Positions 18,609-27,722 of a stretch of 64,000 nucleotides of DNA are shown here, piece after piece. The stretch comes from Blastomonas fulva. Lineage in GTDB: Bacteria > Pseudomonadota > Alphaproteobacteria > Sphingomonadales > Sphingomonadaceae. The number at the start of each line of letters is the position of its first letter. Positions within the stretch are counted from its first letter, which is position 1. The DNA lies in NCBI RefSeq assembly GCF_003431825.1, contig NZ_CP020083.1:2580501-2644500 (forward strand). Direction: 5' to 3'. Below the pieces are notes generated by a model. That model saw nothing but the letters and a program-made list of their open reading frames with translations. It searched no databases and was not told where the DNA came from. The translations under genes and the position numbers were made by a program.

Positions 18609-20870
18609 ATGACAAGCCAGGCTGGGGTTGGTTTCATGACAGGATCAGGTGTGTTTCGGTTGGCCACTGCCGTGGCCGCACTGTGCGTGTCGTCGCCGGT
18701 GATGGCACAGGACCGGCCCTGGCCGCACGCTCCGATCCATGGCGGCGCGGATGTCGCAGGAACATCGCTGTCGATCGACGATCTCTACCAGCCCAAGAGC
18801 TTGATCGGCACCTCGCCCGAAGGCTATAGCTGGTCGCGCGACGGCAGCACGGTGCTGTTTCTGTGGAACGACGAAGGTGCGAGCTTCCGCGATGTCTGGT
18901 CCTATTCGCCCAGGACCGGAAAGAAGGTCCGGCTGACGTTTCTGGGCCGTGACAGCAAGCCCGAGGCCGAACAGAAGGGCATCGCGCAGGCGGTTGCGCT
19001 GGGCAATGGCCGCGTTGCTTTCACCATGGGTGGGGCGCTGCATATCGTTTCCGCCGATGGCGCGATCGCCAAGGTTGAAACCGACAAGCAGGCGATCCGC
19101 AAGCTGATCGTCTCTCCCGATGGCCGCCGCCTGGCGTTCATCGCGGGCAACACCGCCGACAGCCGCAACCGCGTGACACTGGGCGGCGTGCTGTGGGTGC
19201 GTGATGTCGCGGCCACCGCCGACAAGGCTGCAACGCGCGTCGCCGGCAACGACGATCCCAAGATCTATATCGACGACTATCACTGGTCGGCGGACGGCAA
19301 GGCGATCGCCTTTCAGCAGTCCGACGACAGCGCGATGCCCGAGCGCGATATCTATTATTACGCCAAGGGCGGATTGCAGAACAACCGCGTGATCCGCGCC
19401 TTTCCTGGCGAGGAAACCAGCAAGGCCAGCGTCGGCCTCGTCGACCTGGCATCGGGCAAGACGCAGATGTTCGAGCGGCCCGACCCCAAGCACCATATCT
19501 GGGGTTTCGGCCTGTCCAGCGACGGCAAGCGGATGTTCGTCAGCGGATCGGACATGCAGGCCAAAGAGCACACGATCTACGTCTATGACGTCGCCTCGGG
19601 TGCGCGCGAGACGTTCTACCAGCTGCGCGAGCCCAAGCATCTGCGCCCCGACTGGCAGGTGGCGTGGGCGCCGGGCGATGACGGCCTGATCATCCTCACC
19701 GATCGGGATGGCTGGCTGCACCTCTATCACCAGCGCGCAGCGGGCGAGAAGCCGCGCCAGATCACCAGCGGCGAATGGGAAATCGCCGAGTTCGACGTCG
19801 ATCAGGCGCGCGGCCAGATCTATTTCATCGCCAACAAATCCTATCTCTCAGACCGCCAGATCTATCGCGTGCCAGTGGCAGGCGGCGCGGTGCAGCAGGT
19901 CAGCGGACAGGCGGCGGGAACGCACGAGCCGGTCTATTCGCCCGATTTCCGCCATATCGCCGACTGGTACAGCAACGACGCGACACCGGCCGAGCTGTAT
20001 CTGATCGACACGGCAAAGCCCGCCAAGGTGGCGCAGGTCACCAAGTCGCCGCAGCCGGGCTTCTACAAGCAGACATGGGCCAATATCGGCTATGTCGAGT
20101 TCCCCAGCCATGTCGATGGAATGAACCTCGTCGCGCGGCTGAGCCTTCCGGCCAATTACGACCCGGCCAGGAAGTATCCGGTGATTGTCGGCTCTGTCTA
20201 TTCTGACGCGGTGCGCAACCAGTGGGGCGGCAGGCGTGCGCATCCGACCTGGGGGCTGGACCAGTATTTCGTCGCGCAGGGCTATATCGTCCTCAACGTC
20301 AACGTGCGCGGGTCCTGGGGGCAGGGCCGCGATCACAACCAGACCCAGCTTCACAGCTATGGTGAGACCGACATCAACGATCTGGAGAGCGGCGTGCGCT
20401 TTCTGGTCGAGAAGGGCTATGCCGATCCCAGGCGCGTCGGGCTGTGGGGTTCGAGCTATGGCGGGCTGATGACGATCATGTCGCTGTCCAAGAAGCCCGG
20501 CGTCTATGCCGCGGGCATCGCTGGTGCGCCTGCGACCAATGTGTGGCATGCTTACCCTGCGCAGATGTGGATCATGGGCCCGCACGAAGGCCCCGACATG
20601 CCCGCGCGGTACGAGGCGCAGTCCGCCTTGTACCAGGCCAAGGGAATCGAGGATCCGCTGATGATCATCCATGGCACGCGCGATCCGGTGGTGCTCTATT
20701 CGGACACGATTGCGCTTGCCGAAGGCATGATCGACCGCGAGCAGATGTTCGAACTGGTGACCCTTCCGGGCGGCAACCATGCCTGGGCCAGCGACAATCT
20801 GCGCCAGGCGCGCTTTGCCTTCAAGAAGATGGCCGAGTTCTTTGACCGCAACGTCAAGAACAGGAAATAG
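18609..20870 (+). CDS. S9 family peptidase (prolyl oligopeptidase/DPP IV type), exported
   Basis: A 753-residue serine peptidase with a signal peptide ending SSPVMAQ. An N-terminal DPP IV-like beta-propeller (SWSRDGSTVLFLWND, YHWSADGKAIAF, ISGEWEIAEFDVD) precedes an alpha/beta-hydrolase domain. The triad is intact: serine in WGSSYGGLM, aspartate in HGTRDPVVLYSD and histidine in PGGNHAW. Such enzymes remove dipeptides or cleave after proline or alanine. The start at 18609 has AGAGA upstream, with 18636 an alternative. It follows the TonB receptor and is one base ahead of a DUF885 gene, so imported oligopeptides are probably trimmed in the periplasm. Confidence 0.87.
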   Translation: MTSQAGVGFMTGSGVFRLATAVAALCVSSPVMAQDRPWPHAPIHGGADVAGTSLSIDDLYQPKSLIGTSPEGYSWSRDGSTVLFLWNDEGASFRDVWSYSPRTGKKVRLTFLGRDSKPEAEQKGIAQAVALGNGRVAFTMGGALHIVSADGAIAKVETDKQAIRKLIVSPDGRRLAFIAGNTADSRNRVTLGGVLWVRDVAATADKAATRVAGNDDPKIYIDDYHWSADGKAIAFQQSDDSAMPERDIYYYAKGGLQNNRVIRAFPGEETSKASVGLVDLASGKTQMFERPDPKHHIWGFGLSSDGKRMFVSGSDMQAKEHTIYVYDVASGARETFYQLREPKHLRPDWQVAWAPGDDGLIILTDRDGWLHLYHQRAAGEKPRQITSGEWEIAEFDVDQARGQIYFIANKSYLSDRQIYRVPVAGGAVQQVSGQAAGTHEPVYSPDFRHIADWYSNDATPAELYLIDTAKPAKVAQVTKSPQPGFYKQTWANIGYVEFPSHVDGMNLVARLSLPANYDPARKYPVIVGSVYSDAVRNQWGGRRAHPTWGLDQYFVAQGYIVLNVNVRGSWGQGRDHNQTQLHSYGETDINDLESGVRFLVEKGYADPRRVGLWGSSYGGLMTIMSLSKKPGVYAAGIAGAPATNVWHAYPAQMWIMGPHEGPDMPARYEAQSALYQAKGIEDPLMIIHGTRDPVVLYSDTIALAEGMIDREQMFELVTLPGGNHAWASDNLRQARFAFKKMAEFFDRNVKNRK

Positions 20871-20871
20871 G

Positions 20872-22545
20872 ATGTTGAGGAGGGCCATTCTCGCGATGGT
20901 GGGCGCAGCAACGCTGGCGGCGGCGCCGTGTGCCCATGCCCAGGCCGAGGTGCAGCAGTTGGGGGCCGATTTCTGGACGTGGCGCGCGGCAACCCAGCCT
21001 GCGACCAGCGACGACATCCCGCGCATCGTTCGGCCCGCCAAATGGACACCCGACTGGTCGGCTGCTGCGGTGGCCGAACAGCGCAATACGCTCGCCGCGT
21101 TCGAGGCGAGGTGGAAGAGCCTGGCCGCCACGCCGCAGACGGTCAGCGAAAAGGTGGATTATCGCCTGATGGGATCGGCGCTTGCCCGGGTGAACTGGGA
21201 GCTCGATCACGTCGCGGCATGGCGCCGCCAGCCGCATTTCTATGTCGCACAGGCGCTGACCCCGGTATTTGAGGTGCTGCTGCCGCCACCGCCAGTCGAG
21301 AGCGCGCGGGTCGAGCAGGTCATCCGTCTGCTGAACAATGCTCCAGCCGTGCTCGCGGCAGGCCAGGCCAATCTCGATGACATGCGCGGACCCTTTGTCG
21401 ATGCCGCGCTCGGCCAGATCGCCATCGTTCCTGACAGCCTGCGCCAGATGGCGCGCGGGCTCGAACCGCATGCCGATGCAGCGCAGCGCAAGCGGCTGAA
21501 CGCTGCAGTCGAACGGTCGGTCAAGGCGTTTGCCGCGTTCGGCCGCTATCTTGAAGGCCGACGCGGCGCGTTGCCGGCTGAGACCGCGGTCGGCGCCGAG
21601 AGCTATCAGTATTTCCTCAGCCAGGTTGCGCTCTACCCGTACACCGCCGATCAGCTCGCGCTGATGGGGCGGCAGGAATGGACGCGCTCGGTGCTGTTCG
21701 AAGAGCTCGAGCGCAACCGCAATACGGGCGTTGCCGATCTGCCGATCGGGGCTTCGATCGATGCCGTGACATCGCGGCTGGCATCGGACGAGCGCGATGT
21801 GCGCACGTTCCTGCGCGACAAGAATTTGCTGACGGTGCCGGAGTGGGCGGGGCATTACAACGCGCTGCCGTTCCCCGCCTATCTCGCGCCGATCGGCTGG
21901 CTGGGCCGCACCTTCGATCTCACCGACCGGACCCGCGTCGGACAGAACGCCACCGTGTACCTGCCCGAGCCTTCGCCGAACCTAGGCTATTTCAACCTTT
22001 CGATCACGCGCGATCCGCGGCCGATCATCGTGCATGAAGGCGTTCCGGGGCACTTCTTCCAGCTGACTTTGAGCTGGAAGCACCCCAATCCGCTGCGCCG
22101 CCATTATTACGACAGCGGCGCCAACGAGGGCACGGGCTTCTATGCCGAAGAGATGATGCTGCAAGCCGGGCTGTGGGCCGATGCGCCAAAGTCGCGCGAG
22201 GTGATCTACAATTTCGCCCGGCTGCGCGCGCTGCGCGTCGAGGTCGACGTCAAGCTTGCGACGGGCGCCTTCACCATCGATCAGGCGGCCGACTATCTTC
22301 AGGCGATGGTGCCGATGGACCGCGAGACCGCGCACGAAGAGGCGGCGTTCTTCGCCGCCTCGCCGGGACAGGCGATCAGCTATCAGATCGGCAAGATCCA
22401 GACCGCGGAGTTTCTTGCCGAAGCGCGCGTGCGCGAAGGCAAGGCTTTCGATCTGCGCCGCTTCCACGACTATCTCTGGCTCAATGGCAACGTTCCCATC
22501 GCGCTCCAGAAGGAAGAATATCTGGCAACGGTGGCAGGACAATAG
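20872..22545 (+). CDS. DUF885 family exported protein, probable metallohydrolase
   Basis: A 557-residue protein with a signal peptide (MLRRAILAMVGAATLAAAPCAHA) and a full DUF885 domain. The canonical HEGVPGHFFQ is present near residue 387, and NEGTGFYAEE follows, consistent with an HExxPGH...E metal site. DUF885 enzymes are widely exported and thought to be peptidase-like, but no substrate is established. The start is one base after the S9 stop, with AGGAAATAGG acting as ribosome site, so the two are translationally linked. DUF3830 and a BASS-type carrier follow in the same direction with gaps of 8 and 12 bases. Confidence 0.83.
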   Translation: MLRRAILAMVGAATLAAAPCAHAQAEVQQLGADFWTWRAATQPATSDDIPRIVRPAKWTPDWSAAAVAEQRNTLAAFEARWKSLAATPQTVSEKVDYRLMGSALARVNWELDHVAAWRRQPHFYVAQALTPVFEVLLPPPPVESARVEQVIRLLNNAPAVLAAGQANLDDMRGPFVDAALGQIAIVPDSLRQMARGLEPHADAAQRKRLNAAVERSVKAFAAFGRYLEGRRGALPAETAVGAESYQYFLSQVALYPYTADQLALMGRQEWTRSVLFEELERNRNTGVADLPIGASIDAVTSRLASDERDVRTFLRDKNLLTVPEWAGHYNALPFPAYLAPIGWLGRTFDLTDRTRVGQNATVYLPEPSPNLGYFNLSITRDPRPIIVHEGVPGHFFQLTLSWKHPNPLRRHYYDSGANEGTGFYAEEMMLQAGLWADAPKSREVIYNFARLRALRVEVDVKLATGAFTIDQAADYLQAMVPMDRETAHEEAAFFAASPGQAISYQIGKIQTAEFLAEARVREGKAFDLRRFHDYLWLNGNVPIALQKEEYLATVAGQ

Positions 22546-22553
22546 GGGACGAA

Positions 22554-23033
22554 ATGCGCATCATCAAACTGGTCGAGCCGCAATCCGGGCTCTCCGCACG
22601 CTGTCGTCTGCTCGACGATGCTGCGCCCGTCTCCGCAGCATTTCTGTGGGACCTTGCCGAACGCAAGGCAGGTTTCGACGCGATCCACGCGATCTGGACG
22701 GGGCCCGAGATTTCGGTACCGATGCCTGCCAGCACGCTGCCTGAAGGCATGGCTCAGCCGGCGATCCCTGCCGAGAATGCGACATCCTATCCGGACAGCG
22801 GCGACATCGTGCTCGCCTATCTGGCAGCGGGGAGCACCAAGGGGCTGCCGCCCGGTGACTTCTACGACATCGGCCTGTTCTATGGCAGCGGAGGGCGCCT
22901 GCTGATGCCGTTCGGCTGGATCCAGGCCAATGTCTGCGCGCGCATCCTGGATGAAGATCTGGCCAAGGCGCAGGCCGATTGCCGCACCATCCGGCGCAAC
23001 GGCGCCTGCACGCTGTCGCTCGAAACCGCCTGA
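22554..23033 (+). CDS. DUF3830 family protein, cyclophilin-like fold
   Basis: A 159-residue protein. The start MRIIKLVEPQSGLSARCRLLDDAAP, the middle AIWTGPEISVPMP, and the late IGLFYGSGGRLLMPFGWIQANVCARI match DUF3830, a family predicted to have a cyclophilin-like barrel. No enzymatic residue is known. Members are usually found in catabolic or transport operons for amides and amino acids, as here between DUF885 and a carrier gene. I start at the ATG at 22554 with GGGGACG upstream; the longer frame overlaps DUF885. No signal peptide, so it should be cytoplasmic. Confidence 0.72.
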   Translation: MRIIKLVEPQSGLSARCRLLDDAAPVSAAFLWDLAERKAGFDAIHAIWTGPEISVPMPASTLPEGMAQPAIPAENATSYPDSGDIVLAYLAAGSTKGLPPGDFYDIGLFYGSGGRLLMPFGWIQANVCARILDEDLAKAQADCRTIRRNGACTLSLETA

Positions 23034-23045
23034 GGACCTGACCGC

Positions 23046-23945
23046 ATGACCTATGCTGATCTGATGGGGTTGCTGGGCAACTGGCTGCTGCCGGGATCGC
23101 TGATCGCGATCATGGCCTCTATGGGGCTGTCGCTGACCGCGGACGATTTCCGCCAGGTGTTCCGCAACCGGCGCGCGCTGATTTTCGGGGTGTGCTCGAT
23201 GCTGATCGTGCCGCCCGCGATCGGCATCACGCTGGCGCTGACCGTAGCGCCTACCGCGGCGCTGGCGGTGGGCTTTGTGCTGCTGGCGACCACGCCGGGC
23301 GGAATGCTCTCCAACCTGTTCACCGACATGGCCAAGGGCGACCTTGCACTGTCGATGTCGATGACGCTGATCCTCAGCATGATCTACATCTTCGTCGTGC
23401 CGTTCTACGCGCACTTCGCGCTGCTGCACTTCATGGGGCTTGAGGCGGACGTCAACGTGCCGCTGGCCTCGTTCTTCTGGGACATCTTCTCGATCACCGT
23501 GCTGCCGGCAGCCATCGGCTTTGCGGTGCGCGCGTGGAAGCCCGACTTCGCGATCTGGTTCAAACGCTATCTCAAGAACATCGCCACCATCGTGCTGTTC
23601 AGTTCGTTCGGCGTGATCCTTTACGATCAGGTGCCCGTGCTGCGGCAGAATCTGGGCGCGCTGTTCTGGATTACCGTCGCGCTCAACGTGGTGATGGTGG
23701 CGGTGGTAATGACCATCGTGCGCTTCGCGGGCTTCACTCGTCGCGAGAATGTGGCGATCGGCATCGAACATCTGATGCGGCAGGAGGGGACAGCGATCTT
23801 CATCGCCGTCTCGATTGTCGGCAACAACGAGATGTCGCTGCCGATGATCATGAACACACCTGTCGCCTTGTGCGTCGTCATGCTCTTCGTCGCGGTTGCG
23901 CGGCGGACGGGACGACAAGCGCAGGGCGAGCCTGCCACCATCTGA
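23046..23945 (+). CDS. BASS-family transporter (bile acid:sodium symporter fold)
   Basis: A 299-residue integral membrane protein with about nine or ten hydrophobic helices. Conserved BASS segments are visible: GLSLTADDFRQVFRNRRAL, LLATTPGGMLSNLFTDMAKGDLALSMSMT with the crossover-helix GG and N, and the late FAGFTRRENVAIGIEHLMRQEGTAIFIAVSIVG. Family members carry organic anions such as bile acids, pantoate or 2-oxoacids, usually with Na+. The context suggests uptake of a product of the periplasmic peptidases (inference). It is the fourth gene of the S9-DUF885-DUF3830 run. Confidence 0.83.
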   Translation: MTYADLMGLLGNWLLPGSLIAIMASMGLSLTADDFRQVFRNRRALIFGVCSMLIVPPAIGITLALTVAPTAALAVGFVLLATTPGGMLSNLFTDMAKGDLALSMSMTLILSMIYIFVVPFYAHFALLHFMGLEADVNVPLASFFWDIFSITVLPAAIGFAVRAWKPDFAIWFKRYLKNIATIVLFSSFGVILYDQVPVLRQNLGALFWITVALNVVMVAVVMTIVRFAGFTRRENVAIGIEHLMRQEGTAIFIAVSIVGNNEMSLPMIMNTPVALCVVMLFVAVARRTGRQAQGEPATI

Positions 23946-24088
23946 TCCCATCAAGTTTTCACCGCCCGCGTTCGGGCGAACAGGATAGTCGCCAACATGA
24001 CCTTGTCTTCTTCGGTGGATATTGCGGGAGGAATCCCTCTCCTTCGCGCGTCCACCGCCACCCCTGCCGAATTGCTGGCGCACCGGTA

Positions 24089-25390
24089 ATGCAGCACCAA
24101 GCGATATCGCGCCGCGATCGTCAGCCCGGCCTGACCAGTCCTGTGTGGGCGGTCAATGCAGGGCCGGCACCCAAGGTCGAGAGCCTTTCGGGCGCGCATG
24201 AAGTCGACGTGCTGGTGATCGGCGGCGGCATTGCCGGTGTCACCACCGCGCTGCACCTTGCGGAAAAGCGCGTCGATGTCGCGCTGGTCGAGGCAGGACA
24301 GTTCGGCGATGGCGCAACCGGGCAGAGCGGCGGCATCGTCGCGCCCGATTATATCCGCCATACGCCCGACAGCATCCAGGCGGTGCTGGGGGAAGCAGCA
24401 GGCGAGCGGCTGACGCGGATGATCGGCGGATCGGGCCAGCACGTGTTCGACCTCATCCGCCGCCACGAAATAGAGTGCGATGCGCGGCAGGATGGCTTTT
24501 ACACGCCCTCGCACACCGATGCGCTGGCCGCTCAGCAGCGCGACTACGCGCGGCAGTGGCAGACGCGCGGACACAAGGTCAGCTTTGTCGAGGGCGTGCA
24601 GGCGCGTGCCCTGTTCGGCGCGGATCGTTATTGTGGAGCGCTTCGCTTCGAAGAGGGCGGCGGGCTCAACCCTCTGGCGTTCGTGCGCGGCCTTGCGCGG
24701 GCGGCTCAGCGCAGCGGTGCGCGGCTGTTCGGCAACAGCCCGGTCACGCGGCTCGAACGCAAGGACGGCTACTGGCTGTGCCGCACCCCGATCGGGACCG
24801 TGCGGGCGCAGCGGCTGGTGCTCGCTGCCAATGGCGGCAACGCCGCGCTTCATCCGGCGATGCAGCGCACCTCGCTGCCGCTGAACGTCTTCCAGTTCGC
24901 GTCGATGCCGCTCGATCCCGCCCAGCGTCAGGCGATCCTGCCCCGGGGCGGGGCGTTCACCGACAAGTTGCCCTATCTGTTCACCGCGCGGCTCGATGGC
25001 CTGGGTCATCTGATCTCGGCTTTTCCGATGTCGTTCATGGTCAATGGCGATCGGGCCTGTTACCGCGAGGCGCGGCGGCGGCTGAAGCAGCATTTCAAGG
25101 TGATGCCCGAGCCGCAGATCGATTTCCTCTGGCATGGCCTTGCCTGGGTGAACACCTCGTTCCTGCCCGAAATCTACGATCTGGGTGACAACGCCATCGC
25201 CATCCAGGCCTGCAACGGACGAGGGATTGCGACCAACACCGTGATCGGGTCGGAATTGGCGACGATGCTGGCGACGGGGGACCGCGACGCGCTGTCGGTG
25301 CAGCCACGCGCGCCCGTGCCCGTGCGGTTCCACGCCGGAGCCTCGCTGCTGCCGCGGTTCCTGATGTCGCTGGCGTATCTGACCAATTGA
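24089..25390 (+). CDS. FAD-dependent oxidoreductase, DAO family
   Basis: A 433-residue flavoprotein of the D-amino-acid oxidase/glycine oxidase superfamily, resembling PuuB/OrdL amine oxidoreductases. The dinucleotide motif VLVIGGGIAGVTTALHLAEK is near residue 35, followed by GATGQSGGIVAPDYIRH, and the C-terminal ACNGRGIATNTVIGSELA binds the flavin. It should oxidise the C-N bond of an amino acid or amine. Residues upstream of HEVDVL form a 30-residue extension, so the start (ATG at 24089, no clear ribosome site) is uncertain. It follows the carrier after a 143-base gap, so it may have its own promoter. Confidence 0.8.
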   Translation: MQHQAISRRDRQPGLTSPVWAVNAGPAPKVESLSGAHEVDVLVIGGGIAGVTTALHLAEKRVDVALVEAGQFGDGATGQSGGIVAPDYIRHTPDSIQAVLGEAAGERLTRMIGGSGQHVFDLIRRHEIECDARQDGFYTPSHTDALAAQQRDYARQWQTRGHKVSFVEGVQARALFGADRYCGALRFEEGGGLNPLAFVRGLARAAQRSGARLFGNSPVTRLERKDGYWLCRTPIGTVRAQRLVLAANGGNAALHPAMQRTSLPLNVFQFASMPLDPAQRQAILPRGGAFTDKLPYLFTARLDGLGHLISAFPMSFMVNGDRACYREARRRLKQHFKVMPEPQIDFLWHGLAWVNTSFLPEIYDLGDNAIAIQACNGRGIATNTVIGSELATMLATGDRDALSVQPRAPVPVRFHAGASLLPRFLMSLAYLTN

Positions 25391-25401
25391 GCGGTGCGGT
25401 C

Positions 25402-25881
25402 CTACCCGGCCTTGGGCGCAAGCGGTTCGAGGTTGTCGTGAAGACTGTCCAGCAGCACGATCAGCTTTTCGAAGTCCTGCGGGTCGAGCCCTTCGATCAG
25501 ATGGGCATAGACCGGCGCGGTCGCCTGGCGCGCCTGAGCGAGCTGGCTTTCGCCCAATGGCGCCAGCGCCACCAGCGTGACGCGGGCATCGTCCTGGCTG
25601 GCCGCGGTTGTCACAAGCCCGGCGGCGGACATGCGCTGGATGATGCGGGTCATCGTCGAGAGGTTGATCACTGCAGCTTCGGCAATCTCGCGGGCGCCGC
25701 GCGGCGAGCGCTCGCCCAGAATCATCAGCACGCGCCAGCTCGGGATATCGAGGCCGATCGCGCGCAGCCGCTGGTCGATGATGCTGTTGTACCGGCTCAC
25801 CAGCCGGTTGAGCAGATAGAACGGGTATCTTTTCACCCGGAATGCGGAATCGCCGGGGTTTCCCGACATGAAGGCGTCCAT
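25402..25881 (-). CDS. MarR family transcriptional regulator
   Basis: A 159-residue winged-helix regulator. The core SWRVLMILGERSPRGAREIAEAAVINLSTMTRIIQRMSAAGLVTT is the MarR recognition region, followed by the wing SQDDARVTLVALAPLGE. Flanking helices form the dimer interface. It should be a ligand-responsive repressor of nearby genes. It converges on the FAD oxidoreductase with 11 bases between stops and is divergent from a DUF885 gene, with 89 bases between starts. I found no clear palindrome in that gap. Confidence 0.87.
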   Translation of the reverse strand: MDAFMSGNPGDSAFRVKRYPFYLLNRLVSRYNSIIDQRLRAIGLDIPSWRVLMILGERSPRGAREIAEAAVINLSTMTRIIQRMSAAGLVTTAASQDDARVTLVALAPLGESQLAQARQATAPVYAHLIEGLDPQDFEKLIVLLDSLHDNLEPLAPKAG

Positions 25882-25970
25882 CAGCGCGGTTTAGCCGAAA
25901 ATCGCGGCAGTTCAATCCGCCAGCGCGTGAGCATCGCCCCGGCCGTATCTTCAACGAAAGGCGTCGCGTG

Positions 25971-27719
25971 ATGACAGGACAATTTGCAGGCTATCTCGGC
26001 CGCCCGGTGCGATCGCTGGCACTGGCCGGCGCAGCATTGCTGCTCGCAGCCGCCACGCCGCCGACCTTTCCCGATCTCGTCGCCGACTATGAGCGTTTCT
26101 CGGCCGAGTATCCGATGGAGGCGGGCCGGTCCGATCCGTCGCGCTCGCGCACCGGCTGGCCCGATGAGACCCCGGCCGCGATGGCATCGCGCCGCGCAGG
26201 CCTTGTACAGATCGCCGCTGCGCTCGATGCGCTCGATCGCACGGCACTGACCGGCGAAGACCGGCTCAACCGCGATTATCTGCGCGAGCTGATCGGCTGG
26301 CGGATCGAGGGTATCGATTTCGATGAGCGGCGCTTTGCCTTTGTCGCGCACGAGGGCTTCTACAACACGCCCTATTCGCTGGCGCGTTCGCTCGATCTGC
26401 GCACCGAGGCCGAGGCGCTTGCCTGGGTGGAGCGGATGCGCGGAATTTCCGGCTATTTCGACCAGCAGCGCGCCAATCTCGAGCGCGGCGTCGCGACCGG
26501 CTGGACGCATCCTGCGGTGGTGGTCGACGTCGCGGCAGCGGTGCTGCGGAACCAGATTGCGGTGCCGGTGGCCGAAGACCCGATGCTCGTGCCGCTCAAG
26601 GCGTACCCCGATGCGATGGCACAGGCGCACAGTGTGATCGAGCGCGAGATCCGCCCCGCCCAGCGCGCGATGCTCGATTATATCGACCGCACCTATCGCT
26701 CGAAGGCGCGCGCCGATCTGGGCGTTGCTGCGGTGCCCGGGGGCAGGGCCTATTACGACTTTCTTCTGCGCTATTACACCACCACCGATCTTTCCGCCGA
26801 GCAGATCCACGCGCTAGGCCTATCCGAAGTGCAGCGCATTCGCGGCGAGATGGACACGGTGATAGCATCGACCGGCTTTGCTGGCAGCTTTGCCGAGTGG
26901 CTGCACTTCCTGCGCACCGATCCGCGCTTCTATGCCACCAGCCGCGAGGGGCTGATCGAGAAATACGCTGCGGCCTCCAAGCGGATCGATGGCGTGCTGC
27001 CGCGCTATTTCTCGGTGCTGCCGCGCCAGCCCTTCACCATCGTCCCGGTCCCGCGCGATCTGGAGGAGGGTTATACCACCGCGCGCGGCGGCGGGGGCGG
27101 GGACTTCGCCAAGGGCTTTGCCGGGACCTTCGTCGTCAACACCTCGCATCTCGACCAGCGTCCGCTTTACGAAGTGCCCGCGCTCAGCCTGCACGAAGCC
27201 GCCCCGGGGCATCATACGCACGGTGCGCTTAACAGCGAGAATCCGGACCTTCCTTCGTTCCGCCGAGCGCGCGACCTGCTGGCCTTTCGCGAGGGCTGGG
27301 CGCTGTATGCCGAGCGGCTGGGGCACGAAATGGGGGTGTATCGCGATGCATACGAGCGCTTCGGGAGCCTCTCGACCGAGATGTGGCGCGCCTGCCGAAT
27401 GGTGGTGGATACCGGCATCCATGTGATGGGCTGGGACTATGCCCGCGCGCGCAAGTGCTTCGAGGAAAATACCGCGCTTGCCGACATCAACATCGATACC
27501 GAGCTTGCGCGCTATATCGGCGCGCCAGCAGGGGCAGTGGCATACAAGGTGGGTGAACTCAAGATCATCGAACTGCGCCGCCGCGCCGAGCAGGCGCTGG
27601 GCGATCGGTTCGACATCCGCGCCTTTCACGATCTGATCCTGGCGCAGGGGCAGCTGCCGATGACTTTGCTCGAGCAGAAGGTCGACGGCTGGATCGCGCA
27701 GCAGCAATCGCCGCGCTGA
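25971..27719 (+). CDS. DUF885 family exported protein, probable metallohydrolase
   Basis: A 582-residue protein with an N-terminal hydrophobic leader (SLALAGAALLLAAATPP) and a full DUF885 domain. The metal-site motif LSLHEAAPGHH and the later REGWALYAERLG are canonical. The segment ARGGGGGDFAKGFAGTFVVNTSH before the motif resembles the substrate loop seen in many family members. It is the most typical DUF885 protein of the window together with the one at 55.8 kb. I start at the ATG at 25971 behind AAAGG; a GTG directly before it is possible. It is divergent from MarR, so that regulator may control it. Substrate unknown. Confidence 0.83.
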   Translation: MTGQFAGYLGRPVRSLALAGAALLLAAATPPTFPDLVADYERFSAEYPMEAGRSDPSRSRTGWPDETPAAMASRRAGLVQIAAALDALDRTALTGEDRLNRDYLRELIGWRIEGIDFDERRFAFVAHEGFYNTPYSLARSLDLRTEAEALAWVERMRGISGYFDQQRANLERGVATGWTHPAVVVDVAAAVLRNQIAVPVAEDPMLVPLKAYPDAMAQAHSVIEREIRPAQRAMLDYIDRTYRSKARADLGVAAVPGGRAYYDFLLRYYTTTDLSAEQIHALGLSEVQRIRGEMDTVIASTGFAGSFAEWLHFLRTDPRFYATSREGLIEKYAAASKRIDGVLPRYFSVLPRQPFTIVPVPRDLEEGYTTARGGGGGDFAKGFAGTFVVNTSHLDQRPLYEVPALSLHEAAPGHHTHGALNSENPDLPSFRRARDLLAFREGWALYAERLGHEMGVYRDAYERFGSLSTEMWRACRMVVDTGIHVMGWDYARARKCFEENTALADINIDTELARYIGAPAGAVAYKVGELKIIELRRRAEQALGDRFDIRAFHDLILAQGQLPMTLLEQKVDGWIAQQQSPR

Positions 27720-27722
27720 TCG